NCBI RefSeq assembly: GCF_000208865.1
Contig: NC_018398.1
Location: 1,860,001 to 1,924,000 of the forward strand
Direction of reading: 5' to 3'
Source: Neospora caninum Liverpool
Lineage: Eukaryota > Apicomplexa > Conoidasida > Eucoccidiorida > Sarcocystidae
DNA length: 64,000 nucleotides
The notes below the pieces were generated by a model that did not search any database, was not told the DNA's origin, and saw nothing but the letters and a program-made list of their open reading frames with translations. Made by a program: the position numbers and the translations under genes. The first letter of the stretch is position 1. Each line of letters starts with the position of its first letter. This document shows, piece after piece, positions 20,863 through 33,000 of the stretch.

Positions 20863-23813
20863 CTTGGATTCTTTTTTTCATGTATTTACGCATGGTTGCT
20901 CGGCCCTTCTTGGCCTCCTCGCGTAAAGGTTGCGCACGCAAGACCGCGACAGAGCCCTCGACCCCCTTCAGGTGCTCTTAAACGGGTCGCCTTATGTGTA
21001 CATGCATAATCCTCGGCGGTACAAAACAGCAACACAGTAGGTACGCGAGATTGACGCCCGTAGACATGGACAGATATGTGAAACGACGGTTTGGGCGAGT
21101 GGATACTTGCTAGCACTTCTTTCTTCGAGTACGCTTCCAACAAAGAGCTTGCCACCTCGGGGGGAATCTGCCGCTTTGACTTCGCTGGACATCGGAGCTC
21201 GTCGGCACATCGTCGCCTGTCCTCAGCCGAAGACCCAGGATCCCAGGATGCTACTCACATCCTCACACGCGATTGAAAGTCAGTAGTCTGGTGCACCCAC
21301 GGGCGCAAAAATAGGAAAAGGCGAAAACGAGAGTTCAGACCGTACCCTTCAATGACACAGGCGTAAATGGGATCCGCACGTCGTAGTACCCCGAGGCATT
21401 CGAAGTCGTCTGTAGGCGAAAGATCGGGAAGTTGCGGATATACGAGTATAGACGCCTACTCAAAGAAACGAGATTGATGTGGTAGTGGAGTACTTAAATA
21501 TGCTCATGTCTACAAATGGAACATTCGTAAAAACATAAATGCATTCAGATGCAAGGACGCATGCAAGAAGGTGCGTTTTGTCGGACAGCTAGCTCCCTTC
21601 ACGCCCACCTTTGACCCCGCGTTTAGACCGGCCGAGCGGCCCTCACAGAAGCGTTTCCCATGCAAAGCGTCGTAGATGGGAGATTACGGGTTTAACTCGG
21701 AATCGGATTTGAAGAAAAGGGAATGAAAAGCGAAACATATGTTCCTCGTGGCAAAAGGGGGAGCACCGCCTGGCAAATCACACGGTTGAGTGTGCTGCGC
21801 TCCCGCATGTCGGTGTGCGGTGATGCGGACAAGGCGTTAGTGGTTTCGGACAGAAAAAAGCAGAACGCGGCAAACCAAGGAACAACTCAACGTCTCTGGC
21901 TGCGAAACGAGATGCAGCACTACCGCTGAACCGTGTAACACCAGGAAAACACTGAAGAAAGCAGCGGAATTTTCGCTGAAATGCAGGCTAGCTACGTGAT
22001 CGTCTGGTTGTATCTGCATGCAGACGCTAGAGAGCCTGTCTCCTTCGGTGGCGGAAAAAGGGTGTTGACGAAAAAGTCGCGAAAGAGCTCAAAGGGGGCG
22101 TATCTGGCAGCACATTTATGGATGAGATCCGAGTCATCTTGGTGTGCAGGTTGGTGCTTGTCACCGTCTCCGTCTCTTCAGATGGAGGGGTCGGAAAGAA
22201 ATCTCGATAGTACACTTCCGCTATGCTGCAGCAAGCATCATGCCGTAGGATACTAAAATCTACAACACTTTGGGCTTTCGCAAGCTGGCCTCTGTTGTGG
22301 CGGTATATGGGAAAAAAGTGTTCATTTCAACCACAAGGGGACTACAGTATGTGTCTGCTGCTAACCCTACAACAAACACGTAAAGATGTTGATCGGATGC
22401 TCGCTTCCCAAGATACGTGGAATCACTTTCCTTACGGCATGCAGTTCCAATCGGCTCACGCATACGTCACCTCTAAGAGCAGATGACGTAAAAACCGATA
22501 TAAGACCAGTAGAGGTGATATAACGCCGCATTTTACTGATACAGCTCAAGGTGTAGAAGTTGTTTATGTTGCAGGAGTCACGCATGGTGTGAACGCTGGA
22601 AACATTGGAACGGCTGATCCGCTACATGCGTTCAGGAAAACCACGAGTAAAAATGGAAAAGAGTAGCCAATCTACCAGATACGATTCATCTCAATGCTCG
22701 CCTTCCGACTGCGCCAGCCCTGTTTCTGTCGCAATGAGACGGCACGCTGGGATTCATGGCGATATTCAGGCGGGTACTGAGAGCCTTAAAAACGACACCA
22801 TTATCGATATCTTTCGCTTGTTTGCGAGAATAAATTGCGAGACACACTCCACAAGAGGAGGGAGCGCTGTAGCGGATTGCTTGGGGAGTCTGTCTTGTAG
22901 TGATATGGGTATCCGGCGCGTACAACCGCAACTGTTACCGAGTCGCATCAAACAGTCGAACCACAGCAAAACAAGAAAAATGAAGACCAGCCGCTAAGAA
23001 GCCCGCGGGATTCACTCTCCCGCGGAGTATGCAGTCAAGGGAAACCCAGTGCTAGTTCGGCAAATAAGGTCGATCTCGTGGATACGCGCGTTTCAGTGGT
23101 GCAGTGCAGATACTCTTGCGAATGTCACCGAGCTGCCACAGAAACTCCCTCGTCAGCTTACAACTGTTGGGACGTGTTAAGTTTGGAGTAACTTCCTATT
23201 CCGTTTTCGTCCTGATAGGTGAGAAGCCGTTGCTGCGGGGTCTCCTTTTAGGTATCGACGGTTTTCCTGTGCATGCGCCTCACAGACTCGAAGATGGATC
23301 GTGTCCCTCAAAACAAACATGGCAACCCCGTTTGCTATGTTCGTTGCGACAGTTTGGCGAAGTCTAATCGTTTGTCTGCTGTATGTCAAAAACGTACCCA
23401 CCGGCAAACCAGCTTTTCCCCGCAACGCCCTGGTTCGAATGTTGAACTCCATTGGCGTTTATCGCAGCCGACAGGTAAACGCCCAACTGACTTTCGTAGA
23501 AGCGTGAGGACGAGCAGCTGCACGAGCACGACTGATGCAACGTTCAGAAATCAACAAAATCGATCGAAATAAAACCAGGAGGCATTACTACTAGCGTTGC
23601 ATTCCCTGTTCCGCGACACTGACTCATTGGCCGACGGGCTCTGTTGGACCACAACAGTTTGGCACGTATCGCCGCAACCATACACCTGGAAACAGGTCTA
23701 CAGCTCTGTCGACAGGCTTCGCGTTTACGGAGGATACATGAGTGCGGCCGTACGGTTTTCACTGGCCGGCGGAAGCAGCTTCTTTTTGTGAAACATGAAT
23801 GCACAGAAATAAC
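20863..23813. other. Upstream/intergenic region, no certain gene
   Basis: It lies upstream of the CBM25-HAD gene. ORFs are short and discontinuous on both strands. One stretch, 21409-21346 on the minus strand, has a good acceptor (CCTACAG) and a GTACGG donor and is open in two frames. It may be an exon or a 5' UTR exon of the downstream gene. Otherwise I see nothing coding. Confidence 0.35.
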
Positions 23814-24736
23814 CTAACGCCGATGGCGTCTTCGGGGAAGACAGTCGAACGCGACCGAAAATCCTGTTGTGAGGATCTGATCCTCTAAGACGCCTGCGTT
23901 CCATTTCTGCACCGGACTCAATGAGTCAGTGCTCTTTCCCAACAAGGAACTCTTCCATTGAACGGGCGCTGCCGTCAACTCTGCGGCGTGGGCCCGGAAC
24001 TGTTTCGATGTGTACGGCGGTCCCGAGGCAGACCTCAAAATTTGTTCGTACAAGGTGAGCATATTCCCGCTGGTGGTCTGTGTGAGGTTGGAAAGACAGA
24101 AGCCATGAGATAACCGAAAGCGGGACGAGGCCGTTAAAAAGTCCGTGCCTGTCTTTGCGCTACCCTGGTGGCCCGCAATTTCGTTCCGTTTGCCCTTCGC
24201 GACCGCCAGAAACGCGCGGCCCCAGACACACCAAGGAAGTATGCCCCGTGAGGCATCGGGCGTGTAGTCTGTGGACTTGCGTTCTTCTCGCGTAGCCGTA
24301 TAGCCGTACTCATACCGAAACCACAGCCAAGCCGCTATGCACTTCTATGAGAGCTACCCACCGATTCGTAGAGATACATGGGACAGGACTCTGAGCGGAG
24401 GAACCCCGTGACTGGTACAACGAAAGAGGTTGTTTCTCTCCCGTTTGGGCCAATACCGGCGGGAGGCCAGCCGCTTCTTCCAAGGCAATGTCGTCTCGGC
24501 ACTAACTGGGTGAAAATCTCACGGAGAAGTGGGTTGTGAGAGCGCACCAGAGAGCGAGCGCGTTTCCTGTAAATGCCGTCAAAAAGTCGAAACGAGGCTG
24601 CACTGTCCGTTGCCTCGTTTGCGACTTCCGGTTCTGTGTCTGACTCTTCTCCCCAAAAAATTCTCCCCTTTCTGATGGGGACCTTGACCCATCCAGTCCG
24701 TGCGATGGTTTCTTCTGTCCTTTCTGCGGACGCCAT
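23814..24736 (-). CDS. Possible two-exon orphan protein (212 aa)
   Basis: Exon 1 would be 24736-24362 (ATG, first residues MASAERTEETIARTG, ending before a GTGGGT donor). Exon 2 would be 24077-23814, after a pyrimidine-rich acceptor (CAACCTCACACAG), ending at TAG. Both joins are phase 0. The composition (acidic and basic residues mixed, Trp present, few low-complexity runs) looks more protein-like than the surrounding shadow ORFs. I recognise no domain. The ATG is itself preceded by CAG, so the first exon could start with an acceptor and the true start lie further upstream. Confidence 0.38.
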
Positions 24737-27063
24737 CTGGATCGTTTCGATTTGTACCTAAAAATACCGAACCCGTGCCTTCTAACGGTACAGGACCGCC
24801 TGCTGCTATGTTGGACGAGCCGCACGTCGCTTAAATAGAGACGAGCACGAGCACTCGAAAGAAGTGGATGCTTCGGCTACAGCAGCCCTTTTCTATCACC
24901 TGGTTGCTTCTTCAAAAGTCGCCTGAACACTGTGTCCTCCGGCGACGAGTGACCTGCGGTGACCGTGTGCGAGTCCGTGGCGTGCTGCGCACTAAAAGAC
25001 CACGCCAACCCGTTTCGGTGGTCTTGAGAGCTCGACGTAAATGCGCCGAAACGCAGGGGACCGTTCACCGGTGGAAAGAATGCCTAAACCCCGTGAAAAA
25101 ATCGGGGACTTTGACGCGCTCGTACGCTCCTTGCCGTATTTCTATGTCAAGCAAGAGTACTCGCCCGGCGCCTGCGCGACTTTTTTTCTCCTGCAGAACC
25201 GACTGTCGTCTCGAGCGTGCAAGACAAACGTGATAGCTTCGGTTTGGTACAAATCTGTTTAGCATGTGTTTCAGGATGTATTTAAGCATATGATGTGTGC
25301 ATATGCGAAGCTTTTTAGTCGAACATCGTCGTTTTCGCTCGGTAAACGTCTGAAGCCCACAACGCCTTGGTCTGCGTCGGCGTGCGGCTTTCCTCCCCCT
25401 TGTGTGTCTTATTACGAAAAGATGTGGAAGACTATCGCGAACATATGTCTTTTAGCGCTTTATTAAAATGACCCCGGCTTCGTGTCGTGTTTCGTCGTCG
25501 GTAAAGTTTTTGCGGTTCCGTAGTGCGCGCGCACGCGGATGTGTGCCACGGGGCACCCACGTAGGCGTGTCTCACTACGGCGACAAACAAATTTCACCGT
25601 TTTGTTCCAGGTGTAAGATCTAAGACACGCCCTCACGCTGACTTCAGGTTTTCCTTTCTGTCGACACCAAGACACCGATGACGGTCGCCGGATTATCGGC
25701 TTCTTCCGCATCCTCAATGTCGCTTTCTCTTAGCACGGTTTCTGCGGAAGCCGGATCAAGCCTCACACCCCGCCATGTTTTTAGCATCGAGCCGTGGATT
25801 TGAGAGTTCGAGAAATGAAGTCACGTTAAAGTTCAGAAGGTTCTGGGCGAGAGGTGTATGGAGGAGGTTCGGTAGGCTCGACGATTTCATGCTCAGTTCC
25901 TGTCACTTTCCATTTTTGAAAGGGCGCTTTTTGTCGGACGTTCCTGGTAACCGTCCACCGATGCTTGTCTCGTGAGGATCTGGAAGCGGGGTTGGTCACC
26001 CTCGGGATCCATGCGCAGGACGCTCTTATTGTCATGCGAATCTTTCCAGATTCCTTTGTGCCAAATGTAGACTTTTACGTACCTATGCTACGGCTGTGAC
26101 CAGTTGCAACTGGAATTGCCCGCCGACTGATCGAAGACATTTGGAGTGCGCGTGCCAAGTGCTGCGTGGCTGAGATTCGGCCTTCATTCAGATACGCATG
26201 CTTTTATATGGAAGTATGCAAACGTGGCATCTGGGGAAAGAGGCAAAGGGGACGAGGTTCGGCCGCGCTTGCTCCCTGAGGGGGGACGTCTTCGTGCGTG
26301 TTGTAACAAGACACGAAACCGGAATCAGGCGGGAAGGTTCCCGCAACTGAAGTCTGTCTCCCGTCATTCAGCATACAGGTAGTACTCCTGGGAGAGCGTA
26401 CAGTTACGCATCAATGTGTATGAGGAACTTCACCCGTTAGCGGTAAACCAGGAACTCGCGGAAGTGAGCGCGCCTGCATACATGTGAGAAGTACATGCTC
26501 CGGACGTGTGTCCAGTCCACGTCCTACGTCGCGCAGCTGTCAGGCGCCCGTTCTCCGTTTGGATGACGCGACAAAACTTTTTTTTTTACAAATTGGAAGT
26601 TTTTTCGCCAAGCAGTTGCGAATGGGCGTGGAGCTGAACGCGACTTCAGCATTCGACGCCTGCTCAGCCGTTTTTCGCTAATCGTGCGACTGCGCTTTGT
26701 TCGCCACGTTGAGGCCTCCGCGTGTGCCTGTGCTTTGTCTTTATGTATGTGGCCGCCATATTTGCGCGGGCTGCGCTTCTTCTTCTTGTATTTGTGGCTA
26801 GATTCATTCCCCTTCGGCGCCACAAAAGAAAGACAGAGACGGTCGTTTGACTACCGGCACAGGGATCTTCGGGTCCACGAGAAGGAAGGTGTCCCTCGGA
26901 TCTGTTCGGCTCTCCGTGCGGCACTGGGCGTACCCCTTTCCCCGAGACCCGCGACGGGGAAAGCACGGGAGCACAGAAAACGAATGAAGACGAAGCGCTT
27001 TCTCTTGCCCCTCACAAGACGCGTGCCGTTCAGGCAGTCCCCGGGCCTTTTCCTCCGGAAAAA
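24737..27063. other. Divergent intergenic region upstream of the giant gene
   Basis: A 2.3-kb stretch between the possible minus-strand orphan gene and the plus-strand giant gene. It holds only short ORFs and no recognisable RNA gene. The promoter of the giant gene should lie near its right end, since the ATG at 27064 is preceded by AAA. Confidence 0.45.
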
Positions 27064-30000
27064 ATGAACAGGCAGAACCCGCCCCTACAGCCGTCGCCGT
27101 CACCAACACTCCGCGACTGCGCCGTCCAACTTGAGTCTCGGCCAGGCTACAGGTCAGACTCGGTGCGGGACGCCTCCGAGTTTGTGGCCACGTTGACTGA
27201 GACAGTCCAGCGCAGTCGGGCGTTAGGCTCGGCCGGAATTTCTTCGCCCGGTCCGTGTTTGTACGCGAGTTCGCGATCTTTAGGAGGGGCAAAGACCAAG
27301 TCTCATCGGGTGCCCGAAGAGGTTCCCACAGCCGCACAAGCCGACGCCCTCGCCCCCGGGGGCGACACGCGGGGTCGGGCGAGTTCCCGCGGGCACCTTG
27401 AAAGAACTGAAGGCGAAAACAAACACCACCAAGAAAACAGAGAGGAGGAAGTCATGGGGAGTCCTGTCGACTTCCCGCGAGACTGCTTCCGTGAGACGGC
27501 AGCCGACGCTTGCAATCTTCTCAACCAGGTTCCCACGGCAGAGACTCAAGCTACGCCCGACAACCCTGCGTTCCACACATGCGCTGACCGCTCTGCCGCT
27601 GCCTCACCGCGCCCCCAGGAAACGGACGAGTCAGACACCTCGACCGTAGACCGCAGCGTATTCTCGACATCCGAGCTCCGACAACCTAGCACAACTGCGA
27701 CGGGGAGCTCCAGGAGGCCGGAGTGTATTGCGGCCGTGTCGCAGGAGACTCGATGTTTCTCAGAAGACGGGCAAACTCGTGGCGACACGAGGGTTCCCGA
27801 CTGTGCCGGCGCCCAGACGCACCCCCTTCCGCCTTCGACGCCGGCGTCTGCCGCACCTCGGCCAGCCGCCCGAACCGGAGTCGCCCATGATTTCTCTGAC
27901 CGTCGACGTGCTCTGCAGGCGCAACTGTCCACTCTGGAGCGCACACTGGCTGACTTCCTCGGAATCGTCGCAGCAACCGCCCCCGGCGCCTTGGCTGCCG
28001 CCATAGCAGTGGCGGCGGCGGGGCCTCCTTCCGAGCCGAAGGCGAGCTACGCATCAGGCTCCGAGGCGCCGGGTCCGCTGGGGCCTTTGCGTGCTCAGGA
28101 AACGGCTGTATCGACCAGACTGGCTCTGACATCGGGATCCCCGGAGGCGCGGCCTGCTTCGGCCGGCGGCTGCGGGTGTCTGTGGAGACAGCAGAGCGAG
28201 AGTCAGTCCAGCTGTGACCGCTCAAGAACCACAGAGACAGCGCGGCCAAAAATAAACGACGAGACAAGAACACATAGCCGCGGGCGGACGGAGATTAGCC
28301 ACACACGGGAGGGCGATATCCACAGTGTCGGAGACCTCGAGACTTCCTGTGGCCTTCCCACCCACCGCCAGAGAGCCGACCCTTCTTTCGCGGCCGCCTG
28401 CGGGTTCTCAAGTGGGGCAGTGACGAGAGAGTCATTTCAACTCAACCGTTTCCGGCAAACTTGCAACCCGTTTTCGCCGCCAGCTTCTCTGCAGCGAGAT
28501 CAGTGGTCTTTGGGCGGGTGCGTTACGTTGCGCAGTTCCCAGAGTGTCAGCAGCCTCGGGAGCGACTACAGCCCCGTGACCGGTGAGAACAGGAGCTTAG
28601 GAGAGAACCACGAATCACCGAGCGAAGAGGCTCAACCAGCAATTGCGGCGACATGCACGGTGGGCGCCCACAGCCCTCTAGATCGCAGTAAAGACGCCAC
28701 ACTCGGCAACAAGAACGACGCATTGAAATGCTGCGGCAGTACCGAGGGCGTGTGTGACAGCAGAGATGAAGACACGACCTCGAGGACTTCCGAAGAGGCC
28801 GATGAGGCCGCGCTCGCGCAGACGGTTGTGGAAGGCCTGGGGAACAGTTCTCAACTCCGGCTGCGTGCCGCGAGTACGGCCGACCTTCACGGGCCCCCGA
28901 ACGGCAGAGGCAACATGGCAACTGGCCAAGACAGCGCGTTCGACGCCGAGGGGGTTGGCTCTTCGGAGAGGTGTTCAGACCCGTGCTGCCGCTCTCAAAA
29001 GATCGCGGGGGCGGGAGTACCGGACAGCTCGCACGCGTCTCTGTCTCAGCTTGAGACTGCCTCAGGGGCGCAGTGCAGCCCCGCTCTCTCCTGGTGTTCG
29101 CCCTCTGCACGCACCCCCTTCAGTCGCGGGATTTCCTCAAGACGTGTGACTTCTGAACGACCTACGGACTGGACGGCGGCGACACCGTCGACTGCAGCTA
29201 CATGTACACCCGAGACGACCTCGAGTTCGGCGCTGTTCTCGCCCAACAGATCCGCCCATGTTGGCGACACCCGTTCGTTAACGAGTGAGGAGAATGTCCG
29301 TGTGGAGGGGCAAAAGGCGAAACCAACAGACTCGCAAGACAGCGAGGCAAAGGAGAGTCGAGTTTCTCCACGCGGCTCCACTTTGTCTTTCACAGCTGAC
29401 AGCAGCTGGCCTCTCTCATCTGAGACCCGCCTGGCGCCACGGTGTGGCCCAGTCGGCGAGCCCTGTCTTTTCCCGCGTTTCCCCCCCTCTTTCGACTCTC
29501 GCCTATCGCCCCCCGGACCCCGGAGCGAGCAGGCCTCGCAACTGCCTGCTGGCTCACCCGCGGGCCGCAGAGGCGCGTGCGCGTTTTGTGGAAGCGTGCG
29601 AGGAGACAGCACCGCCCAGGACGGGGCACCGGGCTCTGGCCGGTGTTCTTGCGGGCGCGCCTCTCTCCCGTCACGGGGCCCGGGAGAGACGCTGAAGGCA
29701 AAGAACGGAGAAGAAGGGATTGCTGGGCAGCTTCTCCACAACCTTCTGCTCGTTCTCCAGTGTCTAGATGAGGTAAAGGACATGCAAGCGACGGCGCCTC
29801 TGGGTGGCCCTTGGACGAGGCCGAGGGGCTCTCCTGGAGGGACCGGGCGGTGGCGACTCAACGCGATCACAGAAGTCGCCTGGCGGAGTGCGCATGCAGC
29901 CGCGATGACCGGCGCGCTGGCGGCTCTGCCTTCTCGGGAAGAAGCTCGACCCTCCGAGGTCTCAGCGCGGCGAGTCACGCAGCGAGTCGTGCAGCGAGGG

Positions 30001-33000
30001 AAACCGACACGGCGCCACGACGAAGTTGACCGCCTCTCTGCGGCCGTCCTCGCTGTCTCGGTCGCAGCTGCCGGCGCAGCGGCGTGTGCGGCACATGCGC
30101 CTGAGGGAGACAGAGACTCCGAGCCGTTGAAGCGACCGTCACGCGTTGGGCCCCAAAAGAGCCAGACGGCCGCCCGCGTGTTCAGAGAGGGGGCTGCACG
30201 GGCGTGCAACACACAAGCCGACACGAAAGATGAAAAAAGGCGCTTCTTCAGAAGTTTCTCCACCCCGGGAGGCACGCGAAGCCGGTCATGGGCGAGCGAA
30301 TGTGAGTACAAGGACGCGAGCAAATACGGGGAAGACAGGAGGGCGCGTCGGGCCGCTGTGAAGCGAAGACTGCGTGGAGGGGGCGACGGCGAAGTCCCGA
30401 GTCCGGAGAGTTTCAGGAGAGAGGCCGGACACTCTAGTTGGGACAGAGACAATCAGTCTTCGTGTGGGGAAGCAACGGGGGTTTCCTCTCAGCAGTCGGA
30501 AGACACAGGTGGTCAGTTTCCCTGGGGTCATGAATGCTCCTCGCGCTCGGAGCCGCGGGGACGCGCGGACCATCGAGCCCACAGGGGAGCGCGCGAGCGG
30601 AACGGGGCCCTGGCTCTCCTTCAAGGGAGTTGGGTGATCCGACTGCTGTCCCCCGCTTCTCCAGAGAGGAAGGTCGAGCAGCGAGGCTGTGCAGCGGCAG
30701 CCCGTTCCGCAGCGGCCAACTTTTTCTTTTCCTTCGCTGGAGGAAAGGGGGGAAGGAAAGCCGGCGCCTCTCAGGAACGCAGCAGCCACGACTCGCACAC
30801 CTACGGCTTCCCGTCCAGTCTCTTTCGTGCAGGGACTCGGGGGGGTCAGAGCGAGAAAGGCAGTGGACAACTCCCGCAACAGGAAAAGTGCTTCCTTTTT
30901 GTGTCGGCGGATTTCGGGCATCTTTGCTGCTCGACGAGTCCGCCGCCCAGTGTGGTGCGAGCTCCTCACGGCCCGCCAGAGAAAGGCGGCGTTCGGAGTC
31001 TCGCCGAGAGCGAAGGGGCGAAGGTTGCAGGCAGTCTGCGCGGGGAGGCCGAACCTTCGAAGCCTTTGAGGAAAGACGCCCGAGGGCTGGTCCCTGCGGA
31101 AGCAAGAAGGCGCAAGGACGCGCTGCGAGAGCCGACTCCGCCGGAAAACAGCGACTTTCCGTCTTCGCGCCGTGCAGCTGACGGCCAGACGAACGATCGG
31201 GCTCTGGAGGACACTGACGCGTCGACCTCAAAGAGTGAGAGCCACGGGAGTGTATGGACCCTGGCCGAAGAGGAGACCGCCGACCGTGAGTTTGGGGCGT
31301 CTTCTCGAAGCGAGAAAGGGGATGGGGAGAGCGACGTCGGATGCCCCGCCGCTTGGTTGAACAAGCCGCTGCACGCTTTGCCCTTCCAGGGTGTCCACAC
31401 ATCCGGGCCGAGTTGGGGGACGGAGCGCCGAGGCGCAGCGGTGCAAGATCCGCCCGTGGCCTCGTCTCGCAAAATGCGTCCTCGTGTTCCTTCCGTCTCG
31501 GTTCACGGGGAGCAACGGACATGGACCAATTCGCCACGGGACACAGCCGGAGGCGGGGCGAACCCGACCCCCGAAACTCTCTTCCGGTCGTTGAAAGCGA
31601 AGGGTTCGCCCGTCGGGCTCGGCGCGGAATCGAGAACTCCCCTCGGGGTCGGCTCGACGCCCGCAGTTCTGAGTGGAGTGGCGCACATACCAGAGGGAGA
31701 CCACCGAGACACGCCTGTCTTGGGCTATTGCTGTTTAAGCGACTCCAGTCTAGCCAGTTCCCGTGCACGTCGAGCGTCTGAAGAACGAGTGACACCAGTG
31801 GTCGCATCGCCATACTGCGTTTGGGCCGAGGAGGGGACTCCAGAGAGTGAGTTCGCTCTCTGTGGAGCCATGTCGACAAGCACGGTCAGCGCTCTGAGGA
31901 GTGAAGGGCCCGAGGTCAGGCTTCAGATCGCAAGCTGTCCAGGTCGCGGTCTAACGGGACCCAAAGCAGAGCACAAGACGGCATCAGACGCAAGGCTTGA
32001 GGCAGCCTTTTCGGACGGACAGGGAGACCATTCGGAGGGAGAAGCAACGGACACGAGCGTAGCACCTTCAGTGCTGTGCGCCGCTCTTCCTGCCTTCGCT
32101 TCTTGCCGGAGGAGACAGGGACGAGGAACCCGCAAGGCGTGCCCGCCTTCCTCTCCCTCTTCCGCGGCTTCCAGCGTGCAGCCCGGGCACGCACCCGAGA
32201 CAGAGGCGGGAGAGCCAGGAGACAGTGCTCTCACCGCACCTAGATGGGCGCGGAGCTGCTCGGCCGCGTCCCCATCTCAGGGCTCCGCAGTCGCCTCTCT
32301 CCAGCGCATTCCCAGGGCGAAAGGAAGCGGCGGGCGCGGGCTCATCCGGCGCGAGACGGCGCGGCTCGATCCCGCCGGGGGCCGACGGCGCGCTGGAAGC
32401 CCCCAGCTGATTTTCGCCACCTCGCCGAGCTGTGGGGCGCGGCGCAGTCGGCTGGAGACCGCGCCCAGAGACCAGGCAGCCGGCGACGCGCTGCAAACCC
32501 GTGCACCTGCGAGTTCCCCCTGGGGCTCTGCCGAGCTCATGGTTCCTCTCAGCGCCGTTGAACGCGTCGAGTACGGATACTCGAGCAACGCCTACTGCCG
32601 TCTCCAGCGCAGCAACTGCGCGCCGCTGGTGGCGATTCCGCCGTATCTCTGCTGCTCCATCCGCATGAGAGGGCGCCCGTCCTGCATGCGGGAGGAGACA
32701 GGCCGGGCGCAGCGGAGGCGTGCACCCGAGCGAGGCGGGGCGAAGGCGAAGCGACCTAACTGCAGCTCAGACAGCGTCGCTTCGTCGGCCTGGCGAGAGT
32801 GCATGCAGTCCAACCCTGGGGCACCCGAGTGGGGTCAGGGCTCGGCAGCGAGCGACAAGTCCTTGCGGGCGGGACAAACGCGAGACGACGACTTGGAGAC
32901 GCTCGACTTCATCGTCCTCACCGCAGAGGACGCAGCCAAGTGAGGATCCTTTTTTCTAGCCTAGTAAAAGTCGTCCGCCCAGAAAAGATCGGTGGCTTGG

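Noticed and set aside
29046..31879. Minus-strand ORFs of 468 and 481 codons within the giant gene
   Set aside because: Antisense shadows of the Ser/Arg/Gly-rich plus-strand frame.
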